Positions 1 through 8,846 are shown, counted from the stretch's first letter. The stretch is 31,394 nt of DNA from JALZHR01 sp036389695 (GCA_036389695.1 DASVWG010000237.1:1-31394), one strand, 5' to 3'. Notes: generated by a model not told the origin, from the letters alone. A program made the numbers and translations.

Positions 1-1
1 T

Positions 2-166
2 TATCCTGAAGGAATGACGCCGCCGACCGGAAGCGGAAACACGAACACGAACGCCAACGCGATGACGGCTAACTCGAACGCGGCGACGAATTCAAACACG
101 AACGTGAATTCGACGGCAAACACCAACGCGGCGAATTCAAACGCCAACACGAACACGACAAAATAA
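2..166 (+). CDS. C-terminus of unidentified protein with Asn/Thr/Ala-rich tail (partial)
   Basis: The frame is open from the window edge to a TAA at 164-166 and reads YPEGMTPP followed by about 40 residues made almost only of Asn, Thr, Ala and Ser. Such tails are common at the ends of exported or lipid-anchored proteins. The gene lies 87 bp before livH on the same strand. In Liv operons that position is often held by the periplasmic substrate-binding protein (LivK), and a C-terminus ending in a 'YPEGM'-like segment would fit, but the visible part is too short to prove this. The gene is cut by the window start. The first hairpin overlaps its stop codon. Confidence 0.65.
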   Translation, partial: YPEGMTPPTGSGNTNTNANAMTANSNAATNSNTNVNSTANTNAANSNANTNTTK

Positions 167-250
167 GTTCAAAGTTCAAAGTTCAAGGTTCAATGCTGAA
201 AGCAGGCATTGAACCTTGAACTTGAAACCTTGGACTTTGAACCTTTGATT
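165..250. repeat. Heptad hairpin 1
   Basis: The left arm is tandem 7-mers of the type AAGTTCA (three copies, then AGGTTCA), followed by a short CTG/CAG stem. The right arm is the reverse-complement series TTGAACC, TTGAACT, TGAAACC, TTGGACT, TTGAACC. It fills essentially the whole gap between the stop of the preceding gene and the livH start, leaving no room for a clear ribosome binding site. Confidence 0.85.
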
Positions 251-253
251 TTT

Positions 254-1210
254 ATGGACACTTTTGTTCAGCAGCTTATCAACGGCTTGACCATCGGCTC
301 GATTTACGCGCTGATTGCGCTCGGCTACACGATGGTTTACGGCATTTTGCGCCTGATTAACTTTGCGCACGGCGACATTTATATGGTCGGCGCGTATGCC
401 GGTTTTATACTGGCGACGGCGCTCGGCTTTGCCGCCAGCCCTTCGCTTTTCGGGTTTATCGTGACGCTTCTCGGCGCGATGGCGATTGCCGCCGCTATCG
501 GCATGGCAATCGAGCGTTTCGCTTATCGCCCGGTGAGAAAATATTCGAAAATGACGACGCTGATTACGGCAATCGGGATGTCGCTTTTAATCGAGTATCT
601 TTTTATTTTCTTTTTCTCGCCGACGCCGCGCTCGTTTCCGTCGCTCTTGAAAGTGCCGGCGTGGTTTCCGCAGTTTTTGCAGCCCGACGAGTTTGGAAAC
701 TATGTATTGTTCGGCAACGCGAAAATCTCTTTCGTGCAGTTACTGATTTTCGTCGTTTCGCTTTTGCTGATGATTCTGCTGCAATACATTATTTTTTACA
801 CGAAAATGGGCAAAGCGATGCGCGCGGTTTCGTTTAATCTGAACTCGGCGAAACTGATGGGCATCAACACGGACTTCGTGATTGCTTTTACGTTTGCCTT
901 GGGTTCGGCGCTGGCGGCGGCGGGCGGCGTTTTGACGGCGCAGTATAATCCGAAAATCGACCCGCTGATGGGCATTCTCTACGGCTTAAAAGCGTTTGTC
1001 GCGGCGGTTCTGGGCGGCATCGGAAACATTCCGGGCGCGGTTCTCGGCGGCTTGCTCATCGGCGCGGCGGAAACGCTGGTCGTCGGCTACGGCGGCTACA
1101 TCGGCGTGCCATCGACTTACCGCGACGCCGTCGCCTTTGCCATTTTGATTTTAGTTCTTTTAGTTCGCCCGGCAGGTCTTTTAGGGTCGAACGTGCAGGA
1201 AAAAGTTTAG
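254..1210 (+). CDS. livH: Branched-chain amino acid ABC transporter permease LivH
   Basis: This 318-residue inner-membrane permease forms, with LivM, the channel of a Liv-type importer for branched-chain or related amino acids. It shows the family's opening NGLTIGSIYALIALGYTMVYG and INFAHGDIYMVGAY. Further on are a KAMRAVSFN..AKLMGIN cytoplasmic loop (the EAA-like coupling region) and the GLKAFVAAVLGGIGNIPGA motif. The length is usual for LivH. The ATG at 254 is preferred over a TTG at 209, because the extra 15 residues would be read from the hairpin and are not family-like. No convincing Shine-Dalgarno precedes it. Confidence 0.95.
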   Translation: MDTFVQQLINGLTIGSIYALIALGYTMVYGILRLINFAHGDIYMVGAYAGFILATALGFAASPSLFGFIVTLLGAMAIAAAIGMAIERFAYRPVRKYSKMTTLITAIGMSLLIEYLFIFFFSPTPRSFPSLLKVPAWFPQFLQPDEFGNYVLFGNAKISFVQLLIFVVSLLLMILLQYIIFYTKMGKAMRAVSFNLNSAKLMGINTDFVIAFTFALGSALAAAGGVLTAQYNPKIDPLMGILYGLKAFVAAVLGGIGNIPGAVLGGLLIGAAETLVVGYGGYIGVPSTYRDAVAFAILILVLLVRPAGLLGSNVQEKV

Positions 1211-1220
1211 GGATTGTCAG

Positions 1221-1316
1221 TCGTCCTTTGTCCTTTGTCCTTCGCAAGTTGAGCTTAAATTTAAAACTTAATTTAAATTCAACCAGCGAAGGACAAAGGA
1301 CAAAGGACGAAGGACG
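1221..1316. repeat. Heptad hairpin 2 (unit GTCCTTT)
   Basis: A 24-bp perfect inverted repeat (1222-1245 with 1286-1309) is made of GTCCTTT/GTCCTTC heptads, with an AT-rich loop of about 40 nt. The right arm carries one more AAGGACG unit. It begins about 10 nt after the livH stop and ends about 10 nt before the livM start. Confidence 0.9.
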
Positions 1317-1326
1317 AAATAAAATT

Positions 1327-2454
1327 ATGTCTTCCTGGTTGAAGGGTTTAATAGTTGGAATTATTCTGGTCGTCGTTCTTTATATTTTGAACGCGATGAT
1401 GAGCAGCGGCGGATTTTTCGGGATGGGCGTTGACGATTATCAAGCCCGCCTGCTGGTTTTTATCTGCATCAACGTCATTATGGCGACGTCGCTGAACCTG
1501 ATCAACGGCTTTACCGGACAATTTTCCATCGGGCACGCCGGATTTATGGCGGTCGGCGCTTATGCGTCGGCTTATTTTACGGTTACTTACGGCAAAGGGC
1601 TGGAAGCGTCGTTCGGCTTTCTGGGCGAGCTCGGCGCGGCGAGCGTCGTGCTTTTAATCGCGGTTCTGATTGGCGCGATTGTCGCCGGACTGATGGGCTT
1701 GATTGTCGGCATTCCTTCCCTGCGTCTGAAGGGCGATTATCTGGCAATCGTGACGCTCGGCTTTGCCGAAATTATCCGCATCGTGATTCAGAATCTCGAC
1801 GCGGTCGGCGGTGCGACCGGCTACGCCGTTCCGGGCTACGCCAGTTTTCTGTGGATTGGACTTTTTACCATCATCACCATCGTCGTGATTCACAATATCG
1901 TCAAATCCGATACGGGACGCGCGCTGATTTCAATCCGCGAGGACGAGCTGGCGGCGGAAGCGATGGGCGTCAACGTGACGCGTTATAAAGTTACCTCGTT
2001 TGTCGTCGGCTCGGCTTTTGCGGGCATCGCGGGCGCGCTTTTCGCGCACTATAACAAATTTCTGCATCCGAACGATTTTCAATTTATACGGTCGTTTGAG
2101 ATTATCATTATGATTGTCATCGGCGGAATGGGCTCGATGACCGGCGCGATTCTGGGCGCGATTATCGTCACGCTTTTGCCCGAAGTGCTGCGCCAGCTTC
2201 CGGCGATAACGGTCGGCGCGACGACGTTTCAATTCGCCGATTTGCGCCTCGTGATTTTCGCTCTGATTTTGATTTTGACGATGATTCTGCGCCCGCAGGG
2301 GATTCTGGGAACGAGAGAATTCGGTCTGAGCTGGCTCAAACGCCCGCGCCGAAGTTCCGAAGGAACCGAAGCCGTCGGCGGCACGAGCGGCGTTCCTGAA
2401 GCGCAGCAGGAAGAAGCGAAACACTTGCAAAGCGAGGAAGACAAAAAAGATTAA
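1327..2454 (+). CDS. livM: Branched-chain amino acid ABC transporter permease LivM
   Basis: This is the second permease of the importer, 375 residues. Hallmarks are NLINGFTGQFSIGHAGFMAVGAY, the cytoplasmic segment SDTGRALISIREDELAAEAMGVNVTRYK and GGMGSMTGAILGA. The last 40 or so residues form a charged, Glu/Lys-rich cytoplasmic tail that typical LivM proteins lack. The start is the ATG at 1327 (MSSWLKG); an upstream GTG or TTG reading would translate hairpin 2. LivM lies between livH and livG in the usual order. Confidence 0.95.
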   Translation: MSSWLKGLIVGIILVVVLYILNAMMSSGGFFGMGVDDYQARLLVFICINVIMATSLNLINGFTGQFSIGHAGFMAVGAYASAYFTVTYGKGLEASFGFLGELGAASVVLLIAVLIGAIVAGLMGLIVGIPSLRLKGDYLAIVTLGFAEIIRIVIQNLDAVGGATGYAVPGYASFLWIGLFTIITIVVIHNIVKSDTGRALISIREDELAAEAMGVNVTRYKVTSFVVGSAFAGIAGALFAHYNKFLHPNDFQFIRSFEIIIMIVIGGMGSMTGAILGAIIVTLLPEVLRQLPAITVGATTFQFADLRLVIFALILILTMILRPQGILGTREFGLSWLKRPRRSSEGTEAVGGTSGVPEAQQEEAKHLQSEEDKKD

Positions 2455-2479
2455 AAGGCACAAGTAAAAAGATTTACTA

Positions 2480-3250
2480 ATGGAAAACGGAAATCACATT
2501 CTGCAAACTGATAAAGCGACGATTCGTTTCGGCGGTTTGATTGCCGTCAACGAATTGACGATGCAGGTCAAAAAGGGCGAGATTTACGGGCTTATCGGTC
2601 CGAACGGCGCGGGCAAAACGACGATTTTTAATCTTTTGACCGGCGTTTACGAGCCGACTTCGGGCGACATACACATCGTCGGCAAGCGCATCAACGGCTT
2701 GCGCCCGTATCAAATCTCGCGGCTCGGCGTTTCGCGCACGTTTCAAAACATACGTCTTTTTCCTTCGATGTCGGTGCTGGAAAACGTCGTCACGGCTTGC
2801 CATCGCCACGCCAATCAAAACATGATAGACGCGGTTTTTCGCCTGCCGCGCTATCACAAAGACGAGCGCATGCATCGCGATTTCGCGCTCGAACTGCTGG
2901 AAATTTTTGACCTGGCAAAATACAAGGACGAAGGCGGCACAAGCCTGCCTTACGGCAATCAGAGAAGATTGGAAATCGTCCGCGCTCTGGCGACGCGCCC
3001 GCAGCTGCTTCTGCTGGACGAACCGGCGGCGGGCATGAACCCGTCCGAGCAGGAAGACCTGACGCGCCTGATTAAGGAAATTCGCGATAAATTCGGTCTG
3101 ACGATTGTGCTGGTCGAACACAATATGCGCGTCGTCATGGGCGTCTGCGACCGCATCCAGGTCGTCGATTACGGCAAATCAATCGCGCTCGGCTTGCCGC
3201 AGGATATTAAAAACGACCCGAAAGTTATCGAAGCGTATCTTGGAGATTAG
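2480..3250 (+). CDS. livG: Branched-chain amino acid ABC transporter ATPase LivG
   Basis: This is one of the two nucleotide-binding subunits, 256 residues. It has Walker A GPNGAGKTT (about residue 41), the Q-loop region SRTFQNIRLFPSMSVLENV and the LivG form of the signature, SLPYGNQRRLEIVRAL, in place of a plain LSGGQ. It also has Walker B LLLLDEPAAGMNP and the switch His in VEHNM. It starts 25 bp after livM, the only tight junction in the operon and one of two without a hairpin. No strong ribosome binding site is visible. Confidence 0.95.
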   Translation: MENGNHILQTDKATIRFGGLIAVNELTMQVKKGEIYGLIGPNGAGKTTIFNLLTGVYEPTSGDIHIVGKRINGLRPYQISRLGVSRTFQNIRLFPSMSVLENVVTACHRHANQNMIDAVFRLPRYHKDERMHRDFALELLEIFDLAKYKDEGGTSLPYGNQRRLEIVRALATRPQLLLLDEPAAGMNPSEQEDLTRLIKEIRDKFGLTIVLVEHNMRVVMGVCDRIQVVDYGKSIALGLPQDIKNDPKVIEAYLGD

Positions 3251-3350
3251 GTCTTCGTCCTTCGTCCTTTGTCCTTTGCACATTGAGCAATAATTCAAAA
3301 CTCAATTTAAGCTCAGCTTGCGAAGGACAAAGGACGAAGAACGAAGGACA
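3251..3350. repeat. Heptad hairpin 3 (unit GTCCTTT/C)
   Basis: The arms at 3251-3280 and 3319-3350 pair. Left units are GTCTTC, GTCCTTC, GTCCTTT, GTCCTTT. The right arm, read as reverse complement, gives GTCCTTC, GTTCTTC, GTCCTTT, GTCCTTC. The AT-rich core resembles hairpin 2 in inverted orientation (shared GCAAG-TGAGCTTAAATT). It occupies the livG-livF gap from just after the stop to 6 nt before the start. Confidence 0.88.
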
Positions 3351-3356
3351 AATTTT

Positions 3357-4061
3357 ATGCTTACTTTAGAAAACGTATCAGTCAATTACGGCGCCATCGA
3401 AGCCTTAACCGATATTTCATTGCACGTTAATCAGGGCGAAGTCGTGACGTTAATCGGCGCGAACGGCGCGGGCAAAACGACGACGCTGCGCACGATTACC
3501 GGACTGCTCGAACCGAAAGAAGGTCGCGTCGTTTACGAAGGCAAGGAAATCAACGGGATGGCGACGCACCGGCTCGTGCCGATGGGAATGGTGATGTCGC
3601 CCGAAGGGCGCGGCGTTTTCGCCAACCTGAGCGTGCGCGAAAACCTGGAAATGGGCGCGTATATCCGCAAAGATAAAGCGGGCATCGCCAAAGATATGGA
3701 GCGCGGCTTTACGATGTTTCCGCGCCTGAAAGAACGCGAGCAGCAAAAAGCCGGAACGCTTTCCGGCGGCGAACAGCAGATGCTGGCGATGGCGCGCGCC
3801 CTGATATCGCGCCCGCGTCTTCTGCTTTTGGACGAGCCTTCGCTCGGACTTGCGCCGCTGGTCGTGCACACGATTTTTGAAGCGATTGAAGAAATTCGCT
3901 CGGAAGGCACGACCATTCTGCTGGTCGAGCAAAACGCCAACGCCGCGCTGCATCACTCCGACCGCGCCTACGTTCTGGAAACGGGCAGAATCGTCATGGA
4001 AGGCGATTCAAAAACTTTGGCAAACGACCCGCGCGTCAAGGAAGCTTATTTAGGCGAATAA
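3357..4061 (+). CDS. livF: Branched-chain amino acid ABC transporter ATPase LivF
   Basis: This is the second ATPase of the importer, 234 residues, the usual length for LivF. It has Walker A GANGAGKTT, the Q-loop, the family motif MSPEGRGVFANLSVRENLEMGAY, signature LSGGEQQMLAMARAL, Walker B LLLLDEPSLGLAP, H-loop VEQNANAA and the terminal EAYLGE shared with LivG. The start is the ATG at 3357 (MLTLENVSV); the longer reading would translate hairpin 3. It is the last gene of the operon and is followed by an intrinsic terminator. Confidence 0.95.
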   Translation: MLTLENVSVNYGAIEALTDISLHVNQGEVVTLIGANGAGKTTTLRTITGLLEPKEGRVVYEGKEINGMATHRLVPMGMVMSPEGRGVFANLSVRENLEMGAYIRKDKAGIAKDMERGFTMFPRLKEREQQKAGTLSGGEQQMLAMARALISRPRLLLLDEPSLGLAPLVVHTIFEAIEEIRSEGTTILLVEQNANAALHHSDRAYVLETGRIVMEGDSKTLANDPRVKEAYLGE

Positions 4062-4077
4062 ATTCTTACAATATAGA

Positions 4078-4119
4078 AAAAAAGACGCGGGAAGTTTTCA
4101 ACCTTTCCGCGTCTTTTTT
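4078..4119 (+). terminator. Rho-independent terminator after livF
   Basis: The stem AAAGACGCGG-GAA pairs with TTCCGCGTCTTT and is followed by a run of T (4113-4119), 17 bp after the livF stop. The symmetric A-run upstream would let it act on the opposite strand too. Confidence 0.88.
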
Positions 4120-4128
4120 GTTTGGGCG

Positions 4129-4280
4129 AACGAGGCAGAAGCCCGCGCGTGAGCAAGGGCGGAGAAAACGCAAAACGCAAAATGCAAAATGCAAAATAGA
4201 AACACTTTCTTCATTTTGCATTTTGCATTTTGCGTTTTGCGTTTTCTCCGCCCTTGCTCACGCGCGCCTTCTGCTTCGTT
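4129..4280. repeat. Long heptad hairpin 4 (units AAAACGC/AAAATGC)
   Basis: This is a near-perfect inverted repeat of about 70 bp per arm (4129-4198 with 4211-4280, only a few mismatches) with a loop of about 12 nt. The inner part is two AAAACGC and two AAAATGC heptads; the outer 35 bp is unique sequence (GAGCAAGGGCGGAGAAAA). It separates the convergent livF and sensor kinase genes and touches the kinase stop codon. Confidence 0.92.
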
Positions 4281-7200
4281 TATTCCTCAATCTTTTCAAG
4301 CGGAACGCGCAGAGTCACAAGCGTTCCTTTTCCGAGTTTCGATTCGACCGAAAATTCTCCGCCGAGTTCCGTTGCGCGTTTTTTCATTCCGGGCAGACCG
4401 TTGCCGCCTTTGGTCGCCTGCCAGTCGTATTCGACGGCTTCGGCGTCCGGCTCAAAACCGCGCCCGTCGTCTTTCAAAGTCAGAATCAAACAATCGTTTT
4501 CAATCGTAAATTCGATTTCGACCGCTTTCGCGTCGGCGTGTTTGACGACGTTGTTGACCGATTCCTTAAAAATCAAAAAAACTTCGCGCCGCAGGTTCGC
4601 GCCGAGCGGCGCGTCCAGATTGGCTTCCGGCGCGCGAAATTCGAGGTCGATGTCGGCGGCGGTGAAAATTTCGCTGGCAAAACGCCGCATTCGCTGCGTT
4701 AAATCGTGCAGATGGTCTTTTTGCGGGTTAATCGCCCAGACGATATCCGCCATCGATTCGACCAGTTCGTTTGCCGTCGAAGCGATAAAATCCAGCGATT
4801 CGTGTCCTGCGCCGTTTCCGCTCTGCCGCGCGACTTCGCTGAAAAGCGCAATTTGCGTTAGTGATGAGCCGACGTCGTCGTGCAAATCGCGCGCGATGCG
4901 CGAGCGGACGCGTTCAAGCTCGGCGAGGCGTTCTTCACGCGCTTTTTGCAGCGCCGCTTCGGCGCGTTTGCGCTCGGTCACGTCGCGCGCAATGCCGGTA
5001 AAAAATTTCTGCCCGTCCTGTTCGAATTCGCCGAACGAAAGCTCAAGCGGAATTTCGCGCCCCGTTTTGTGTCGTCCGGTCAATTCAAGCGTCGCCCGAC
5101 CGATATTTTTCCGGCGCGTTTGCAGATAGCGCTCGACGCCGTTTTCGTGACGCGGGCGCACCGCTTCGGGCATCAGTTTCGTCAGATTCTCGCCCGCCAG
5201 CTCCGCCGCCGTATAACCGAAAATGGCTTCGACGGCTTCGTTGACGTAGACGATGCGGCTGTTTTCGTCAATCGTGATAATCGCGTCCGAAGCGGTCTGC
5301 GCCAGCGTGCGGTAACGCGTCTCGCTTTCGCGCGCGATACGCTCGGATTTGCGCGAAGCGTCCAGCGCCTTTTCGACTTCTTCCGTCTTTTTCACGCGGT
5401 AGCGGTCGAGCGCGAAAACCCCGGCGGCGACGAATAAAACGATTGCCGTGATAAACCACCAGCGCCGCCAGAAAGGCGCGAGAATATTAAAGGAAACGCT
5501 CGCCGAAGCTTCGCCGACCGCGCCTTCGGGGTTGACCGCGCGAACCAGAAAACGATACGCGCCCGGCGCGAGATTGGCGTAATTAACCGCGCGTTCTTCG
5601 GTCGGCGCGCTCCAATCGGCGTCCGCGCCTTCCAGCTTATGCTGGTAACGCAGAGCGCCGCTCGCGCTGAAATCGACGGCGAAAAATTCGATTTGCAGAT
5701 TGTTCTGGCTCGCAGAAAGTTCGAGATTTCCGATTTGCGCCGCGCCGAGCGCCGGAACGAACCGGCTTTCGCCCGCGATGCGCAGCGCGCTAAACCACAC
5801 GGGCGGCGGACTTCCTTGTTTTTCCGGTTCGGGTTTCAGTCTCGACAAGCCGTTCGACGTGCCGAACCATAACGCGCCTTCGCGGTCACGCGCCGCCGCC
5901 GTGACAAAATCGCCCGTCAAACCGTCGTTGATGGAAAAATGTCGAACGCTTCCCGTTTCGGGCGAAATCCGGTCGACGCCGCGCGCCGTCCCGACGTAAA
6001 TATCGCCGTTTTCGGCTTCGACGAGCGTGCGGACGTTGTTGCTCGACAAACCGTTTTCGGTCGTAAACCGCACGAAACTTAATTGTTCCGCCGACGGATT
6101 ATCAATCCGGCTGACGCCGCTTTGCGACGAAGCGAGCCACAGACGATTTTTGCGGTCGAAGCTCAGCGCGGTGATAAAACCCTGCGGCAAATTCTCCGTC
6201 CTGATTTCGGTAAAACGCCCGTCGCGATAAAAAGCCAGTCCGCCCTGATAAAATCCGAGCCACGCCGTTCCGGTGCCGTCTTCGACAAAAGCGGAAAGCG
6301 ATTTTTCCTTTGGAAAACCTTCGCTTTCGGAAAAAACCTGAAATTTTTCTTCCTGCGGATTCCAGCGAGCGAGCATATCGTCCTGCTCGTCGCGCGCGTG
6401 CGTGCTAATCCAGAGGTTTCCGCTCGAATCTTCAAACATCCGGTAAAACAGGTTGCTCTTTAACTGCTCGCTCGCGCCGTCGTAAACGGCGAGCGGCTTT
6501 TGCGCGGCGAGGTCCCGGAAATTTTTCGGCGCGGCGAAGCGATAAAGCTTTCCGCCCGTTAAAATCCACCACTCGCCCCGGCTGTCCGGAAAACCGGCGT
6601 GCGACGTCCACAGAAAAATCGGATTCGGCTCGGTTGGCGGGCGCACGGTTTCAAATTTTCTGCCGTCGAAGCGACTGATAAAACCGCTGCCGGTGACGGC
6701 GTAAAAAGCGTCGTTTTTGAAAAACAGAGACTGAACGGAAAGCGAGCCTAAACCATCTTCAGCGCCGTAAGCCGTCATTCCCGAATGGTTCAGCCGCATC
6801 AAACCGCTGCCGCCGCTGAGCCATAAATTTCCGCCCGCGTCTTCCGTGATGTCGATTATTTCGGCGGTCAAGCCGTGCGATTTGTCGTAAATCTGCCAGC
6901 GCCGCCCGTCAAATTCGATTAAGGATTGAACCGCCGTTATCCAGACGTGACCGTCAGACGAGCGAAAAACGCGTCGAAAACGATTGCCGGTTGAATTAGC
7001 CGGCAATCGAAGCATCGCGCTTCGGTTTTCCGGCAGAGACAAATTTTCCGTCAGGAAAATCGGCTCCCGCGCGTCGATGCGGCGGACGAAAATGTTTTCG
7101 TTTGCCGGAAGAGCTTCCGGCGATTCGGCTTTGAAAACGTAGAGGTCGCTGCCCGAAGCGAACCAGATTCTGCCGTCGTCTTCCGCCAGCGACGCGTTCA

Positions 7201-7906
7201 GATTGTCCTGCGTCGTCGTCTCGATGCCGTAAAAAACGTCGCGTCCGTCGGGCAGGCGGCGAATCATTCCGCGCGTCGTCGTTATCCAGAGGCTTCCGTC
7301 GCGCGTTTCCTGAAAACCGGAAATGCCGAAGCCCTGCCATTTTTCTTCCGGCGGATTCAATTCGGTTTTTCGCAAAGCGAATTTGCCGCCCGTTTCCTCA
7401 ATCAGATAAAGCGAGTTCGCGCCGAGCCAGAGATTGCCGCGCGAATCTTCGTAAAGCGCGCCGCGCTGGTCGCCGATGCGCTGCACGCTCAGAACGTTTC
7501 TGCCGTCGCCGTTTGTCGGCGCGCTTTCGCTCGCCTTCGGGTCGAAACGATAAAGTCCGCCCGTGGTCGTAATCCAATAAACGCCGTTGCGGGTTTCCAG
7601 AATCTGCTCGATGCCGGGCGGCGCGTCCTTTTCGCCGATTTGGTAAGTCGTAAACTCGCGCCCGTCGAAACGCGAAAGACCGTCGCGCGTGGCAAACCAC
7701 AAAAATCCGCGCGAATCGCGCATCGTCGAATTGATAAAGCTGCTGCCGAGACCGTCAGCCGTAGTGTAGATTTTGACCGGCAGACGCTCGGCGCGACCGA
7801 TGAATAACGCCGAAAATAAAATGGCAAAACCGAGCAGACACCGGCAAAAGATGCTCTGCGCATCGCGGATTCCGGTCTTGTGAGTTGTCGCAAACGCTCC
7901 TGACAT
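4280..7906 (-). CDS. Beta-propeller sensor histidine kinase (propeller, Y_Y_Y, TM, PAS, NarL-type kinase)
   Basis: This 1208-residue membrane sensor has, in order, an N-terminal hydrophobic signal or anchor (about residues 20-38), then two-component-regulator propeller repeats to about residue 740 with recurrent D-G-LWFATRDGLSRFD and LWISTT..G patterns. A Y_Y_Y domain (about 740-805) and a membrane span (about 813-835) follow. The cytoplasmic part is a PAS domain (about 868-980), a HisKA_3 dimerization domain with the phospho-acceptor His in IARDLHDDVG (near 1008) and an HATPase (HADAK, DDGRGF, GNGLPGM). The extracellular propeller would bind a ligand, by family precedent often a glycan, but the ligand cannot be read here. 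The ATG at 7906 is preferred to a TTG five codons upstream. It is divergent from the response regulator at 8199. Confidence 0.93.
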   Translation of the reverse strand: MSGAFATTHKTGIRDAQSIFCRCLLGFAILFSALFIGRAERLPVKIYTTADGLGSSFINSTMRDSRGFLWFATRDGLSRFDGREFTTYQIGEKDAPPGIEQILETRNGVYWITTTGGLYRFDPKASESAPTNGDGRNVLSVQRIGDQRGALYEDSRGNLWLGANSLYLIEETGGKFALRKTELNPPEEKWQGFGISGFQETRDGSLWITTTRGMIRRLPDGRDVFYGIETTTQDNLNASLAEDDGRIWFASGSDLYVFKAESPEALPANENIFVRRIDAREPIFLTENLSLPENRSAMLRLPANSTGNRFRRVFRSSDGHVWITAVQSLIEFDGRRWQIYDKSHGLTAEIIDITEDAGGNLWLSGGSGLMRLNHSGMTAYGAEDGLGSLSVQSLFFKNDAFYAVTGSGFISRFDGRKFETVRPPTEPNPIFLWTSHAGFPDSRGEWWILTGGKLYRFAAPKNFRDLAAQKPLAVYDGASEQLKSNLFYRMFEDSSGNLWISTHARDEQDDMLARWNPQEEKFQVFSESEGFPKEKSLSAFVEDGTGTAWLGFYQGGLAFYRDGRFTEIRTENLPQGFITALSFDRKNRLWLASSQSGVSRIDNPSAEQLSFVRFTTENGLSSNNVRTLVEAENGDIYVGTARGVDRISPETGSVRHFSINDGLTGDFVTAAARDREGALWFGTSNGLSRLKPEPEKQGSPPPVWFSALRIAGESRFVPALGAAQIGNLELSASQNNLQIEFFAVDFSASGALRYQHKLEGADADWSAPTEERAVNYANLAPGAYRFLVRAVNPEGAVGEASASVSFNILAPFWRRWWFITAIVLFVAAGVFALDRYRVKKTEEVEKALDASRKSERIARESETRYRTLAQTASDAIITIDENSRIVYVNEAVEAIFGYTAAELAGENLTKLMPEAVRPRHENGVERYLQTRRKNIGRATLELTGRHKTGREIPLELSFGEFEQDGQKFFTGIARDVTERKRAEAALQKAREERLAELERVRSRIARDLHDDVGSSLTQIALFSEVARQSGNGAGHESLDFIASTANELVESMADIVWAINPQKDHLHDLTQRMRRFASEIFTAADIDLEFRAPEANLDAPLGANLRREVFLIFKESVNNVVKHADAKAVEIEFTIENDCLILTLKDDGRGFEPDAEAVEYDWQATKGGNGLPGMKKRATELGGEFSVESKLGKGTLVTLRVPLEKIEE

Positions 7907-8198
7907 CGCTTTGCCGCCCAAAGATATTTTTTCGGATTTCCCTTGCCGGCGGTTCGTTTATCTTACCCGTATTTAATTTTTTTCTAAACGTGCGAAACGA
8001 AAAATTTTGAAATAAGTTCTCTTGATTTAAAGGAAATTTCTACCTGAACAGGCGGTGAATTACGCGGCGAAAAACGTTAGCTTAATCTCGGGCTCGGCAA
8101 TCGGACGCCGTTTCGCGCGTCTTTTACCTTTGCCCCGGCGGCAAAAAAATAAATTTATGTGCGTGAGAATACATTTAAAAACGGACGGAAATCGGCGA
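7907..8198. promoter_or_regulatory. Divergent intergenic region, kinase / response regulator
   Basis: This region of about 290 bp lies between two divergent starts and should hold promoters in both directions. The part from 7960 to 8045 is AT-rich, but I see no hexamer pair strong enough to place a promoter. An open frame extends the response regulator upstream to 8055, so part of the region could be coding if that start is used. Confidence 0.45.
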
Positions 8199-8846
8199 AT
8201 GGAAGCGGCGAATTCAATTATCAAAACGGCGATTGTCGAACAGCAGACCGAGCTGCGCGACGGCTTGGTGGCGCTTATCAATTCGGCTCCGGGCTTTCTT
8301 TGTTCGGGCAGTTACACGACGACCGGCGACGCGCTGGCGAAGCTTGAATACGCGTTTCCCGACGTCGTTTTATGCGACCTCGCGCATTCGGGCGAAATCG
8401 ACGGGATTCGCGCTTTAAGAGATAAATATCCGAATTTGTTAATCATCGTTTTGAGCATTTACGATGACGACGAGCTCATCACCGACGCTCTGTGCGCCGG
8501 AGCGGACGGTTATCTGCTCAAGCGAACTTTGCCCGCGCGCCTTCTGGAAAACATTCGCGAAGCCTTTCACGGCGGCGCGCCGATTTCTCCGGAAGTCGCC
8601 GCCCGCATCATTCGTCTTTTCCGTGATTTTCACCTTTCGCAGCGCGACGATTTCGAGCTGACGCCGCACGAAACACGGCTTTTAAAGCTGCTGGTCGAAG
8701 GTCACAATTACACGACCGCCGCCAAAGTTTTAAGCGTCAGCTACAACACGGTCAAATTTCATATGCGCCGCATTTATCAAAAACTCGAAGTAAACTCAAA
8801 ATCCGCCGCCGTCGCCAAAGTAATGCGTCACAGGTTGTTTAAATAA
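8199..8846 (+). CDS. LuxR/NarL-type response regulator
   Basis: This is a 215-residue DNA-binding response regulator, probably the partner of the divergent sensor kinase. The receiver covers about residues 5-125: the phospho-acceptor Asp lies in VVLCDLAHSG, the switch Ser in VLSIYDDDE and the conserved Lys in GYLLKR. The C-terminal LuxR HTH is LTPHETRLLKLLVEGHNYTTAAKVLSVSYNTVKFHMRRIYQKL. The N-terminal acidic pair that holds Mg2+ (IVDD in relatives) reads IVEQ. The ATG at 8199 is chosen because the domain starts nearby and GGACGGA lies upstream; an in-frame ATG at 8157 and an alternative start at 8055 are possible. Confidence 0.88.
   Translation: MEAANSIIKTAIVEQQTELRDGLVALINSAPGFLCSGSYTTTGDALAKLEYAFPDVVLCDLAHSGEIDGIRALRDKYPNLLIIVLSIYDDDELITDALCAGADGYLLKRTLPARLLENIREAFHGGAPISPEVAARIIRLFRDFHLSQRDDFELTPHETRLLKLLVEGHNYTTAAKVLSVSYNTVKFHMRRIYQKLEVNSKSAAVAKVMRHRLFK

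Noticed and set aside
165..250. Tandem short repeats as a CRISPR array
   Set aside because: Units are 7 nt with no spacers and are arranged as an inverted repeat; no cas gene is present.
4230..5129. A 299-codon open frame antisense to the kinase domain
   Set aside because: It overlaps hairpin 4 and the well-supported kinase gene; it is Ser/Arg-rich and without family marks.
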